Source: an uncultured Desulfuromonadales bacterium | GTDB lineage: Bacteria > Desulfobacterota > Desulfuromonadia > Desulfuromonadales > Geopsychrobacteraceae | Direction of reading: 5' to 3' | Assembly: GCA_947259685.1 (NCBI GenBank) | Contig: CAMYNC010000133.1 | Location: forward strand, 1 to 10,225 | Length of the DNA: 10,225 bases | Shown: positions 1-6,967 of the stretch, piece after piece | Layout: the number at the start of each line of letters is the position of its first letter | Numbering within the stretch: the stretch's first letter is position 1 | The notes under the pieces: model-generated | Seen by the model: the letters and a program-made list of their open reading frames with translations, nothing else | Databases searched by the model: none | Told to the model about the DNA's origin: nothing | Made by a program: the position numbers and the translations under genes

Positions 1-19
1 CAAAAGACACTATCAGCTC

Positions 20-57
20 AGAGCACGGACGCTCTTGTAACCAAACAAGTATGGAGG
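20..57 (+). promoter_or_regulatory. Flagellin leader with candidate CsrA-binding hairpin
   Basis: AGAGC (20-24) and GCTCT (31-35) form a perfect 5-bp stem with the 6-nt loop ACGGAC (25-30). The loop presents ANGGA, the core CsrA recognition motif. A second ANGGA (ATGGA, 51-55) overlaps the Shine-Dalgarno GGAGG (53-57), 6 nt before the ATG. One site in a hairpin and one on the ribosome-binding site is the arrangement known for the Bacillus subtilis hag leader, which CsrA represses and FliW relieves. The same hairpin loop recurs before the second flagellin. CsrA control is inferred; no csrA or fliW gene lies in the window. Confidence 0.6.
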
Positions 58-63
58 AAAATC

Positions 64-885
64 ATGGCTTTAACAGTTAACACAAACGTCGGTTCTCTGA
101 ACGCACAACGCAACCTGGCTAAATCGCAAGGTGACTTGACCAGGTCGATGCAACGCCTCTCTTCTGGTCTGCGCATCAACAGCGCCAAGGATGATGCGGC
201 CGGTTTGGCCATTTCTGACCGGATGACTTCACAGATCCGTGGCATGAACCAGGCGGTACGGAACGCCAATGATGGAATCTCCCTGGCGCAGACAGCTGAA
301 GGTGCCCTGCAGGAAAGTACCAATATCCTGCAGCGGATGCGTGAGTTGTCGGTGCAGGCATCGAACGATACCAATACCACGGCTGACCGGACGTCCATCC
401 AGGCTGAGATTACTCAGCTCACGGACGAATTGACCCGGATCGCTGACAACACCACGTTCAACGGCAGGGCTTTGCTCGATGGGACTCTGACCGCTTCTAT
501 CCAGGTCTCAGCTGATGGCAATTCAACCATCAATATTGGTTTGGGGCAGGATTTTGATGCGACTGGTCTTTCTGTCAATGCGATTGCGGTCGATAGTTCG
601 GCCAATGCCGCCGCCGCCGTGGGCTCGATTGATTCAGCGATTACACTCATTGATACCAGCCGTGGTACTCTGGGTGCGGTTCAGAGTCGATTGGAGTCGA
701 CCATTTCCAACCTGTCAAACGTTTCTGAGAACCTCTCTGCGGCACGCTCACGGGTTCTGGATGCTGATATCGCCGCCGAAACTGCGGCGATGACCAAAAA
801 CAATATCCTGCAACAGGCCGGAGTGTCGATTCTCTCCCAGGCCAATCAGACCCCGCAGCTGGCACTTTCGCTGCTCGGTAGTTAA
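64..885 (+). CDS. fliC: Flagellin (first copy)
   Basis: Major filament subunit, 273 aa, exported by the flagellar type III system and polymerised under the FliD cap. The N-terminal D0/D1 region (residues 1-140) has the canonical start [18 protein letters not shown] and the segment [19 protein letters not shown]. The C-terminal D1/D0 region (about 190-273) contains [20 protein letters not shown] and ends in LLGS. Only about 50 residues lie between them, so surface domains D2/D3 are essentially absent, making this a minimal flagellin. The segment RMRELSVQA (91-99) corresponds to the region of Salmonella FliC seen by TLR5. The start is fixed by GGAGG 6 nt upstream. It differs from the second copy at 23 positions, with no indels in the shared 272 residues. 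Its own promoter probably lies left of the window. Confidence 0.97.
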   Translation: MALTVNTNVGSLNAQRNLAKSQGDLTRSMQRLSSGLRINSAKDDAAGLAISDRMTSQIRGMNQAVRNANDGISLAQTAEGALQESTNILQRMRELSVQASNDTNTTADRTSIQAEITQLTDELTRIADNTTFNGRALLDGTLTASIQVSADGNSTINIGLGQDFDATGLSVNAIAVDSSANAAAAVGSIDSAITLIDTSRGTLGAVQSRLESTISNLSNVSENLSAARSRVLDADIAAETAAMTKNNILQQAGVSILSQANQTPQLALSLLGS

Positions 886-903
886 TTCAGCAATCGGGAT
901 TTC

Positions 904-940
904 AGCCAGGGGGCACAACTGCCCCCTGGCTATTTACTTT
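904..940 (+). terminator. Hairpin after first flagellin gene
   Basis: A perfect 12-bp stem (904-915 with 920-931) closes a CAAC loop 18 nt after the flagellin stop. It is GC-rich, with a CAGGGGGCA-type arm. The trailing tract is only moderately T-rich (tatttacttt), so it may act as a terminator, as a 3' stabiliser of an abundant mRNA, or as both. A related stem follows the second flagellin. Confidence 0.7.
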
Positions 941-1318
941 GAAGGGAGATAACAGAATAAGTTAGGCCAGTTTTCTGGCCCGGCTTTCAAGTTCGCCAAT
1001 GTTTGTTGTCCAGCCGAAGAATAGCTCCTTATCTGCACAATCCGCCATCTCTCCGCCTAAAAAGTGTTTTCAGACCGGCATCCCCGAGCAGAATCCGCAA
1101 ACAAAATTTTTTCGGTCTCTTCCAGGTTTTTCAATGATTCTCCACGCATGCTTATAGCGGATTAATAGGCTGCCGGAGGTATTGGGAAATACTGCAAAAA
1201 ATATAAATTTTTCCTAAAGATCGCTATGGGCGTCGTCGAAGAGAGTATCACGCAGCGAGAAGAGGCGGGGAAAGGTGGTGATTTGGATAGACTGCCAACA
1301 GCTGCTAAGTACAAAAAA
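941..1318. other. Intergenic region between the flagellins, no gene seen
   Basis: No convincing coding sequence is visible. The part from about 1085 to 1220 is AT-rich with several A and T runs, and presumably carries the promoter of the second flagellin. I searched for sigma-28 (TAAA-N15/16-GCCGATAA) and sigma-54 (GG-N10-GC) patterns and found no good match. The nearest is GCTGCTAA (1301-1308), which resembles a sigma-28 -10 box but lacks a -35 at the right distance. Confidence 0.5.
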
Positions 1319-1356
1319 TGGGAGCACGGACGCTCTCATCAACCAACTCATGGAGG
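1319..1356 (+). promoter_or_regulatory. Second flagellin leader with the same candidate CsrA hairpin
   Basis: Positions 1319-1325 pair with 1332-1338 (7 bp, one G-T pair), again presenting the loop ACGGAC (1326-1331). ATGGA (1350-1354) overlaps the Shine-Dalgarno GGAGG (1352-1356), 6 nt before the start codon. Compared with the first leader, the loop is identical while the base of the stem changes from AGAGC/GCTCT to TGGGAGC/GCTCTCA and still pairs. The two GGA cores are 24 nt apart here and 26 nt apart in the first leader. Keeping both structure and loop supports a real RNA-binding element, most simply CsrA. Confidence 0.6.
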
Positions 1357-1362
1357 AATATC

Positions 1363-2181
1363 ATGGCATTATCAGTCAACACTAACGTCGGTTCTTTGAA
1401 CGCCCAACGTAACCTGGCAAAATCACAAGGTGCATTGAGCAAGTCGATGCAGCGCCTCTCTTCTGGTCTGCGCATCAACAGTGCCAAGGATGACGCCGCC
1501 GGTCTGGCTATTTCTGACCGGATGACGTCACAAATCCGTGGCATGAATCAGGCGGTACGGAACGCCAATGACGGTATCTCCCTGGCCCAGACTGCTGAAG
1601 GTGCTCTGCAGGAAAGTACCAACATTCTGCAGCGGATGCGTGAACTGGCCGTTCAGGCCTCAAACGATACCAACACCGCAGCTGACCGTACTTCCATCGG
1701 GGCTGAGATTACTCAGCTGACCAGCGAACTGACCCGCATCGCTGACAACACCCAGTTCAACGGTAAGAATCTGCTCGATGGGACTCTGGGTGCTTCTATC
1801 CAGGTCTCGGCCAACGCGAACTCAACCATCAATATCGGTATGACTCAGGATTTTGATGCAACTGGTCTTTCGGTCAATGCGGTTGCGGTCGACACTTCCG
1901 CCAATGCCTCAGCGGCGGTTACCTCCATCGATTCGGCGATTACGCTGATCGATACCAATCGTGGCACCTTGGGTGCAGTGCAGAATCGTCTCGAGTCGAC
2001 GATCTCTAACCTGTCAAACGTTTCAGAGAACCTCTCCGCGGCGCGTTCGCGGGTGCTGGATGCCGACATCGCGTCTGAAACCGCAGCGATGACCAAAAAC
2101 AACATCCTGCAACAGGCCGGGGTTTCGATCCTCTCCCAGGCCAACCAGACCCCGCAGTTGGCACTTTCACTGCTCGGGTAA
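1363..2181 (+). CDS. fliC: Flagellin (second copy)
   Basis: A second filament subunit of 272 aa, about 91-92% identical to the first (23 substitutions, no internal indels). Residues 28-95, 209-237 and 239-272 are identical between the copies. The changes cluster in residues 96-208, around the short central segment. It ends in LLG, one residue shorter than its twin. An in-frame ATG at 1318 would add 15 residues unlike any flagellin N-terminus and would start ahead of the leader hairpin. The ATG at 1363 has GGAGG at ideal spacing and gives the canonical [15 protein letters not shown] start, so it is preferred. It may co-assemble with the first copy or be differently expressed; the sequence does not decide. 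Confidence 0.97.
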   Translation: MALSVNTNVGSLNAQRNLAKSQGALSKSMQRLSSGLRINSAKDDAAGLAISDRMTSQIRGMNQAVRNANDGISLAQTAEGALQESTNILQRMRELAVQASNDTNTAADRTSIGAEITQLTSELTRIADNTQFNGKNLLDGTLGASIQVSANANSTINIGMTQDFDATGLSVNAVAVDTSANASAAVTSIDSAITLIDTNRGTLGAVQNRLESTISNLSNVSENLSAARSRVLDADIASETAAMTKNNILQQAGVSILSQANQTPQLALSLLG

Positions 2182-2201
2182 TTAAGTAATCGGTAAACCA
2201 A

Positions 2202-2230
2202 GTCAGGGGGTGGCAACGCTGCCCCCTGAC
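2202..2230 (+). terminator. Hairpin after second flagellin gene
   Basis: GTCAGGGGG (2202-2210) pairs with CCCCCTGAC (2222-2230). The stem can extend inward with two wobble pairs and two Watson-Crick pairs to an AAC loop (2215-2217). The core resembles the hairpin after the first flagellin (AGCCAGGGGGCA arm). A T-run is weak (gctttaataa), so transcription could partly read into flaG. Confidence 0.6.
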
Positions 2231-2247
2231 CTGCCGCTTTAATAAGA

Positions 2248-2275
2248 TAAAGGGGCAAGCCAGTAGCGGGGATAA
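2248..2275 (+). promoter_or_regulatory. Weak sigma-28-like promoter upstream of flaG
   Basis: TAAA (2248-2251), 16 nt, then GGGGATAA (2268-2275). This matches 6 of 8 bases of the enterobacterial sigma-28 -10 (GCCGATAA). The box ends only 4 nt before the flaG ATG, which would make a transcript from it leaderless or too short. Its position makes it doubtful on its own. It is noted because the same pattern with a better match stands before the FliK-like gene. Confidence 0.3.
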
Positions 2276-2279
2276 TATT

Positions 2280-2633
2280 ATGAAAGTTGAAGCAACGAAT
2301 ATCGCGGGAGGAGCAACCATCCCGCAGCCGATGGCCGCAGATAAAATCGCTGACGTCCGGAAGAAAAAGGCAGAGCCGACCCAGGAAACCCAGGACACCG
2401 GGAAGGCGAATCAGGTACAGCCGGAAGAGTTGCTCAAGCAGATCAAAGGTTTGGCGCAAGACGGTCTGTTCAGCGTGCGTTTCGAAAACGACGATATGGC
2501 GAATCAACTGGTGGTTAAGATCGTCGATCGAGAAACCGATGAAGTGATTCGTCAGGTCCCGGCTGAGGAGATTCTTTCTCTGAAGCAGACCCTGGAAGAT
2601 CTGCGCGGGAACCTGGTTAATACCCAGAGTTAA
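2280..2633 (+). CDS. flaG: FlaG family protein
   Basis: Small flagellar protein of 117 aa, a usual length for FlaG. Residues 1-60 are polar and probably disordered. The conserved FlaG core is at about 65-110: FSVRFENDDMANQLVVKIVD, then RETDEVIRQVPAEEIL, the typical hydrophobic strand followed by the (T)xEVIRQxP signature. FlaG proteins are encoded between flagellin and fliD in many bacteria and have been linked to filament length, but their mechanism is unsettled. The ATG at 2280 has no strong Shine-Dalgarno, only GGGG at 2268-2271. The next in-frame ATG (2331) lacks one too, so the longer form is kept. It stands 52 nt ahead of fliD and is probably cotranscribed with it. Confidence 0.9.
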   Translation: MKVEATNIAGGATIPQPMAADKIADVRKKKAEPTQETQDTGKANQVQPEELLKQIKGLAQDGLFSVRFENDDMANQLVVKIVDRETDEVIRQVPAEEILSLKQTLEDLRGNLVNTQS

Positions 2634-2685
2634 GCGAGTTCAGCGAAAAGACGGTTAGGCAACGGCAAGACAGGCGGAGGAATTT

Positions 2686-4032
2686 ATGTCGATTACATTT
2701 GGCGGTTTAGCGACAGGAATGGATACTGGCGCAATCGTTGAGGCGCTGATGAAGATCGAGCGTCAACCGATTGAGCGGTTGGAAAGAGATAAAGCCTACT
2801 TTACCAGTCGCCTGAAAGCCTTTAGTGACCTGGATTCCAAGCTGAGTGACTTGCAGGCCAAGGCCGAAGCGATCGATTCCGCCAAAGAATTGAATGCGCC
2901 GAGCGTCACCAGCGGCTCTGATGAGTTTTTTACTGCCAGCGCCGATAATACGGCCGATCTTGGCAATTATCAGATTGAAGTGGTTTCCCTGGCGCAGCGC
3001 CAGAAGGATGTCAGCCAGGGGTATGCCGACTCGGCCGCTAAGACTTTCGGTACCGGTGATTTGGTTCTCAATGTGGGTGGTGTCGATAACCCTATTACGA
3101 TTGATGGAAGCAACAATTCCCTGACGGGGATTGCCGGGGCGATCAACGCTGCCGACCTTGGCGTTTCCGCATCGATTATCAATGATGGGACAGCTAACCC
3201 CTACCGTTTGGTCCTCACAGCTGATTCTGTCGACACGGTTAATCCCTTTGCCCTGGATGCGACCGGCCTGTCAGGCGGTACGGATGCCAATCCGATCGCT
3301 GGGAATGTTGTCACGCCGAGCATGGCTGAGATCAAGGTCGATACCATCTCGATTAAAAGCGACAGTAATACGATCAGCGAAGGAATCTCCGGGGTAACCC
3401 TGGAATTGTTGAAAAAAAACGATCTGGATGACACCACGGTGATGAACGTTGAATCCGACCCGGATAAAACCAAAAGCAAAATTAAGGAATTTGTTACTGC
3501 GTACAACAAGGTCATCAATTTCATCGATGAACAGAAAGACGCCGACTGGGCGAACGATTCTTCCTTCCGTGCGGTGACCCGACGTTTGCAGAATACTCTG
3601 ACCACCCCTCAGGTCGGCGCTAGCGGAACCTTTTCGTCGCTTGCCGAACTGGGGTTCGAGACCCAAAGTGATGGAACTTTGGTGTTGGATGAAACCAGGC
3701 TATCGGACGCGATGGAAGCCGACTACGCCAGTGTTATCAGCCTGTTTGCCGGTGAGGATGGCGTCGATGGGGTGAGCAAGACCTTTGCGGACTACCTGGA
3801 TTCGGTCACCGATTCGATTGACGGCTTGCATGCCAGTAAGAAAGCCGGAACCGATCGGAATAACCGGATGATCGACCAGCAGATGGAACGCTTGGAGGCC
3901 CGCATGGTATCGCGGGAGGAGAGGATCCGGGCGCAGTTTTCCGCGATGGAGGATCTGGTTAGCAGCCTGAATGTCCAAAGCAGTTTTTTGTCTCAGCAGA
4001 TGAGCGCCCTTAGTCAGATGAACAGGAGCTAA
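2686..4032 (+). CDS. fliD: Flagellar filament capping protein FliD (HAP2)
   Basis: FliD forms the oligomeric cap at the filament tip and inserts each exported flagellin. The protein is 448 aa, close to the family norm (E. coli 468). The FliD N-terminal domain (about 5-105) opens with GGLATGMDTGAIVEALMKIE followed by RQPIERLERDK, a near-diagnostic signature. The C-terminal domain (about 210-430) includes KIKEFVTAYNKVINFID. It ends in a long helical stretch with the conserved EERIRAQFSAMEDLVSSLN and a QSSFLSQQMSAL tail. Start at 2686 is supported by GGAGG (2676-2680) 5 nt upstream. Its 3' end contains the ribosome-binding site of fliS, whose ATG follows 6 nt after the fliD stop, so the pair is translationally close. 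Confidence 0.96.
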   Translation: MSITFGGLATGMDTGAIVEALMKIERQPIERLERDKAYFTSRLKAFSDLDSKLSDLQAKAEAIDSAKELNAPSVTSGSDEFFTASADNTADLGNYQIEVVSLAQRQKDVSQGYADSAAKTFGTGDLVLNVGGVDNPITIDGSNNSLTGIAGAINAADLGVSASIINDGTANPYRLVLTADSVDTVNPFALDATGLSGGTDANPIAGNVVTPSMAEIKVDTISIKSDSNTISEGISGVTLELLKKNDLDDTTVMNVESDPDKTKSKIKEFVTAYNKVINFIDEQKDADWANDSSFRAVTRRLQNTLTTPQVGASGTFSSLAELGFETQSDGTLVLDETRLSDAMEADYASVISLFAGEDGVDGVSKTFADYLDSVTDSIDGLHASKKAGTDRNNRMIDQQMERLEARMVSREERIRAQFSAMEDLVSSLNVQSSFLSQQMSALSQMNRS

Positions 4033-4038
4033 ATAGAC

Positions 4039-4473
4039 ATGAATGCCTATATGAATCAATATAAGAACAACCAGGTGATTACCGCCAGTCCCGAGCAAAT
4101 CCTCATCATGCTCTATGATGGTGCAATTCGATTCGTTCGGCAGGCCAAACTGGCGATTGAAGAAGGGCGAATTGCTGATAAGGCCAAGGCAATTAGCAAG
4201 GCGGTTGCCATTATTACCGAATTTTCCAACACCCTCGACCATGAAATCGGCGGTGAAATTGCTACTGATCTGAGTCGGCTCTACGATTTCATGATTCGGG
4301 AACTGACCGCGGTGAATGTCCGCAATGAATTGCAGCGGCTTGAACCGGTCGAAAAAGTCCTTCTGGAGCTACGCGAAGCTTTTGCTGGTGCTGCCGAAAT
4401 CAATCGCTGCAAGCAACAGCAGCAACCCGTTTCGGTTGCCACCAGCGAACACCGCACAGCGATTGCCTACTGA
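4039..4473 (+). CDS. fliS: Flagellin export chaperone FliS
   Basis: FliS binds the C-terminal helix of unassembled flagellin in the cytoplasm and delivers it to the export gate. The protein is 144 aa. It starts MNAYMNQYKNNQVITASPEQ and continues ILIMLYDGAIRFVRQAKLAI, the standard FliS N-terminal signature (NxYxxNQVxTASPEQLLxMLYDGAI). The predicted all-helical body runs to about residue 120. The last 20 residues are Gln/Ser-rich and look like a disordered tail. AGGAG (4024-4028) inside the end of fliD serves as its ribosome-binding site. The order fliD-fliS-(fliT) is the classical chaperone block. Confidence 0.95.
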   Translation: MNAYMNQYKNNQVITASPEQILIMLYDGAIRFVRQAKLAIEEGRIADKAKAISKAVAIITEFSNTLDHEIGGEIATDLSRLYDFMIRELTAVNVRNELQRLEPVEKVLLELREAFAGAAEINRCKQQQQPVSVATSEHRTAIAY

Positions 4474-4485
4474 GGGTGGCCGATA

Positions 4486-4884
4486 ATGAATGAACGTTTG
4501 CAAAAATCGATCGGCCAGTATCGGCAGATCATCGAACATGCCCAGCAACTTGAAGAGTTGTTGCAAAAAGGTGAGCCTGAGCAGCTGCGTAGTTACACCG
4601 CCAAACTGCACTCTTTGCAGGAAGAGGCTGGTTTGAATGATCGTCAGCTGCTGGCCGATATTGCGCGGGATTCAGCCCGTTGGCAGGACCATCCGTTGAT
4701 TCAGGAACGGCAGCAGCTTCTGCGGCAGATCGTCGAAATGAACCATTTGCTTTTGCCAAGAATCCATGGCATGATGTCCGTTGCTGCCGCTGAATTGGCG
4801 CAGATAAAAGATGGACGGGTAGCGGTCTCCGGTTATCATTCGACCCCTGTCCGGCCACCACTCTCGACACGAGGCATTGGCTGA
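4486..4884 (+). CDS. Small FliT-like helical protein (candidate flagellar chaperone)
   Basis: A 132-aa protein, charged and leucine/glutamine rich, predicted almost wholly helical with heptad-like stretches at about 5-45 and 60-105. A short basic, proline-containing tail follows. I see no strong family motif. It stands 12 nt after fliS, with GAGGG at 4472-4476 overlapping the fliS stop. The position directly after fliDS, the small size and the helical nature fit FliT, the FliD chaperone, which diverges quickly in sequence. The FliT role is inferred from context. Its 3' end is a few bases from the PilZ gene. Confidence 0.7.
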   Translation: MNERLQKSIGQYRQIIEHAQQLEELLQKGEPEQLRSYTAKLHSLQEEAGLNDRQLLADIARDSARWQDHPLIQERQQLLRQIVEMNHLLLPRIHGMMSVAAAELAQIKDGRVAVSGYHSTPVRPPLSTRGIG

Positions 4885-4897
4885 TCCGGAACAGTCA

Positions 4898-5596
4898 ATG
4901 CATTTTGTTATCGATCCTTTCTCTGGATCTGCTATGTCCGCACTTGATCATTTAAAAGAATACCGGGTGGTTAAAATTAACCTGCCTTTACAGGATGATG
5001 ATTCGCAACTGCTTGATGGTGTTGCCAAGACCATCCGCGACCCGCAATTTGAAATTACCTTTCTGCCCGATCAACTCAACGTTGAACTTTTGAATACTGA
5101 GGAAGCCTGTCTGGTCACTTTTGATGTCGCCGGGAGCACCCAGGCGGTCCAGGCAAAAATCGAAGCAGTGCTCAGTGATGCCAAGCTGCAGCTGACAATG
5201 CTCGATTCCTATGCTCATACGCAAAAACGCGCCTACTTTCGGGTGGATGCCGGTCTTTCGGTCAGCTACTGGCGGCTCGAAGGGGAGCCGCAGGTAGCGG
5301 CAAAGTCGGTCCAGACTGCCATCAACATCAGTGGCGGCGGGATGCGTCTGCCGATTACCGAAAAGCTTGATGCTGGGACCAGGGTCGGTTTGGAGATCAT
5401 CCTCGATAGTCCTCAGTCACGGGTGGTTGAATGTATCGGAGTGGTGGTGCGCAGGTTTGATAGTGGTCAGAACGGAATGCAGGTGGCACTGAGCTTTATT
5501 GATATCGAGCAGGAGGATCAGGATGCAATTGTCGCTTACTGCCTCGCGGAGCAGCGCAAGCAATTGCGGCTTAAGGTCCAGGTCCTCGGCTCCTGA
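4898..5596 (+). CDS. PilZ-domain c-di-GMP-binding protein, YcgR-like layout
   Basis: Probable cyclic-di-GMP receptor acting on the flagellum. With the ATG at 4898 it has 232 aa. An N-terminal domain (about 15-105) resembles the flagellar-brake type N-domain in layout. The PilZ domain (about 110-215) has the RxxxR motif as RAYFR (111-115), and the second motif as NISGGG (143-148), with Asn where the consensus (D/N)xSxxG often has Asp. Both ligand motifs are therefore present. The start is uncertain: TTG 4877 overlaps the upstream gene and has GAGG too close, while ATG 4898 and ATG 4934 each have only a weak GGA about 6 nt upstream. In YcgR-type proteins, c-di-GMP binding slows or biases the motor. 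Encoding it beside a diguanylate cyclase supports a motility role. Confidence 0.85.
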   Translation: MHFVIDPFSGSAMSALDHLKEYRVVKINLPLQDDDSQLLDGVAKTIRDPQFEITFLPDQLNVELLNTEEACLVTFDVAGSTQAVQAKIEAVLSDAKLQLTMLDSYAHTQKRAYFRVDAGLSVSYWRLEGEPQVAAKSVQTAINISGGGMRLPITEKLDAGTRVGLEIILDSPQSRVVECIGVVVRRFDSGQNGMQVALSFIDIEQEDQDAIVAYCLAEQRKQLRLKVQVLGS

Positions 5597-5619
5597 GCGA
5601 TTTCCTCCGAATCCTGAAA

Positions 5620-5683
5620 AGAAACCAAGAAGAGCCTGCGATATCCATCGCAGGCTCTTCTTGGTTTCTGGCGAGAGTTTTTT
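5620..5683. terminator. Bidirectional intrinsic terminator
   Basis: A perfect 23-bp inverted repeat (5620-5642 with 5647-5669) closes a 4-nt loop (5643-5646). On the + strand a run of six T follows at 5678-5683. On the - strand the stem is followed by TTTTC. It lies between the ends of two convergent genes, so it can stop both. Confidence 0.88.
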
Positions 5684-5688
5684 CCCGT

Positions 5689-6675
5689 TCAGGCGCCAAA
5701 GGTCCCGAAGGCCAGTTCATGGGCCGGGGTGTAGGCATATTCAACCCTGCGCTGTTTGACCTGGTGGAAGATTTCGCTGCAATTGCGGCCATTTGCTTTG
5801 GCTCTGTAGAGCGCCTTGTCGGCCTCTTCGATGACGCCGGTCGGATGCCCTGAACCGATTCTGCTGGCGCTGCTGATGCCGATGCTGACCGTGATCGGCT
5901 GGCGGAACTGACGCAGCTTGCGTGAGACTTTGGCGATCCGCTTGTGAATCCGCTCGGCCAGGATCAAGGCATTTTTCGCTTCGGTATCGGGGAGGATCAC
6001 GGCAAATTCCTCACCGCCGTAACGGCAGCTGATATCGGCATCGCGGGCACAGCCGCCGATGACTTCGGCTACTTGTTTGAGGACCTCGTCCCCGGCCTGG
6101 TGACCATAACTGTCATTGAACCCTTTGAAATGGTCCAGGTCGATCAGCAGCAATGAATAGGGGGAGCCGGAGCGCTGGGTGCGGGCCGCGGCCTGTTTGA
6201 TGCTCATATCGAAGGTGGCGCGGTTGCCGAGTCCGGTCAGTGGGTCGGTCAGGGCCAGTTTCTGCAGCTGTTGCTTGCTCTGCCGCAGTTCGAGCAGTCG
6301 CTTCCAGCGTTTTAGCTGGCCTTGCAGGCGGACGCTCAATTCTTCAGTCCTGATATCGTAGCTGACGCAGTCGCTGGCGCCCAGGCGGAATCCCTGAATT
6401 AGTGACCCTGGATCGCTCGCCTCGGCAAAGGCGATCAACGGCAGATCGTGCCATTGTTCCATGCTCTGCAGTCGGGTTGTCCAGCTGGTTTGGCTTTGCG
6501 ATCCCATCGACCAGCAGACCAGATCAGCAGACTGGTCCTGCAGGTGGACAAACAACTCGGCAGGGTTGTCCAGCATGACAATCCGCTCGAAAACTTTGGT
6601 TTCTGAAAGCTGCTGGGTCAGTCTTGCTCGATCCTGTTGGTTTTCGGCAAGGAGGAGAACCGTCGCATTCATCAT
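5689..6675 (-). CDS. Diguanylate cyclase with degenerate receiver domain
   Basis: Makes cyclic di-GMP from two GTP. The protein is 328 aa. Residues 5-120 have the shape of a response-regulator receiver, but its key positions are lost: the acidic pair is A10/E11, the phospho-acceptor Asp is replaced by S56, the Thr/Ser by A84 and the Lys by Y106. It is therefore probably a pseudo-receiver used for dimerisation or protein contact. A linker helix (about 120-140) leads to ALTDPLTGLGNRATFD and the GGDEF domain (140-305). The catalytic motif is GGEEF (220-224), with metal and substrate residues in IDLDHFKGFND (178-188) and GHQAGDEVL. The inhibitory I-site RDAD (211-214) sits five residues before GGEEF. 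The ATG at 6675 has AAAGGA 8 nt upstream. The reading frame stays open further upstream, but that part is not protein-like. Confidence 0.92.
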   Translation of the reverse strand: MMNATVLLLAENQQDRARLTQQLSETKVFERIVMLDNPAELFVHLQDQSADLVCWSMGSQSQTSWTTRLQSMEQWHDLPLIAFAEASDPGSLIQGFRLGASDCVSYDIRTEELSVRLQGQLKRWKRLLELRQSKQQLQKLALTDPLTGLGNRATFDMSIKQAAARTQRSGSPYSLLLIDLDHFKGFNDSYGHQAGDEVLKQVAEVIGGCARDADISCRYGGEEFAVILPDTEAKNALILAERIHKRIAKVSRKLRQFRQPITVSIGISSASRIGSGHPTGVIEEADKALYRAKANGRNCSEIFHQVKQRRVEYAYTPAHELAFGTFGA

Positions 6676-6775
6676 TTTTTTATTCCTTTGCTGTCCCGTG
6701 AATCTGGGGGGTGGCTTTCTCCTCTTTTCGGTACATTCGGGAAAAGAGTTTAGGATTATTTTTATTCTATAGCGA

Positions 6776-6802
6776 TTATCGTGCCATTGAGTAAGTTGTT
6801 TA
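6776..6802 (-). promoter_or_regulatory. Sigma-28-like promoter for the diguanylate cyclase
   Basis: Read on the minus strand: TAAA (6802-6799), exactly 15 nt, then CACGATAA (6783-6776). This compares with the enterobacterial sigma-28 pattern TAAA-N15-GCCGATAA, with 6 of 8 matching in the -10 box and perfect spacing. A start near 6769 would give a leader of about 94 nt. It would place the cyclase in the late flagellar (FliA) regulon. Confidence 0.45.
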
Positions 6803-6932
6803 AAATCAATGGTTTTTCTGCTTGGTGTGGTTTTTTTGACAGCCGGAGGGGAGGAGAACCTAAATAAAATCTTAATGTGGTCGATATTTTGACGATCTTG
6901 CTTTGGCCAGATCTGGAGTGGGCAATCGGAAT

Positions 6933-6960
6933 TAAACTGGAGAGGGCCACTGACCGATAA
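6933..6960 (+). promoter_or_regulatory. Sigma-28-like promoter for the FliK-like gene
   Basis: TAAA (6933-6936), 16 nt, then ACCGATAA (6953-6960), matching 7 of 8 bases of GCCGATAA. The box ends 7 nt before the ATG at 6968, so transcription from it would start at or next to the start codon. No Shine-Dalgarno is visible in those 7 nt. Confidence 0.45.
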
Positions 6961-6967
6961 GAACCCT

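Noticed and set aside
860..874. Sigma-54-like TGGCAC-N5-CTGC at the 3' end of flagellin 1 (and again at 2159-2173 in flagellin 2)
   Set aside because: It encodes the conserved LALSLL end of both proteins, the -12 element is imperfect, and it lies before the terminator hairpin.
1318..1362. 15-residue N-terminal extension of the second flagellin
   Set aside because: It has no flagellin similarity, begins ahead of the leader hairpin, and the ATG at 1363 has the Shine-Dalgarno.
1845..2507. Long minus-strand open frames opposite flagellin, fliD and the FliK-like gene
   Set aside because: They are mirror frames of clear coding genes with no domain signals or ribosome-binding sites.
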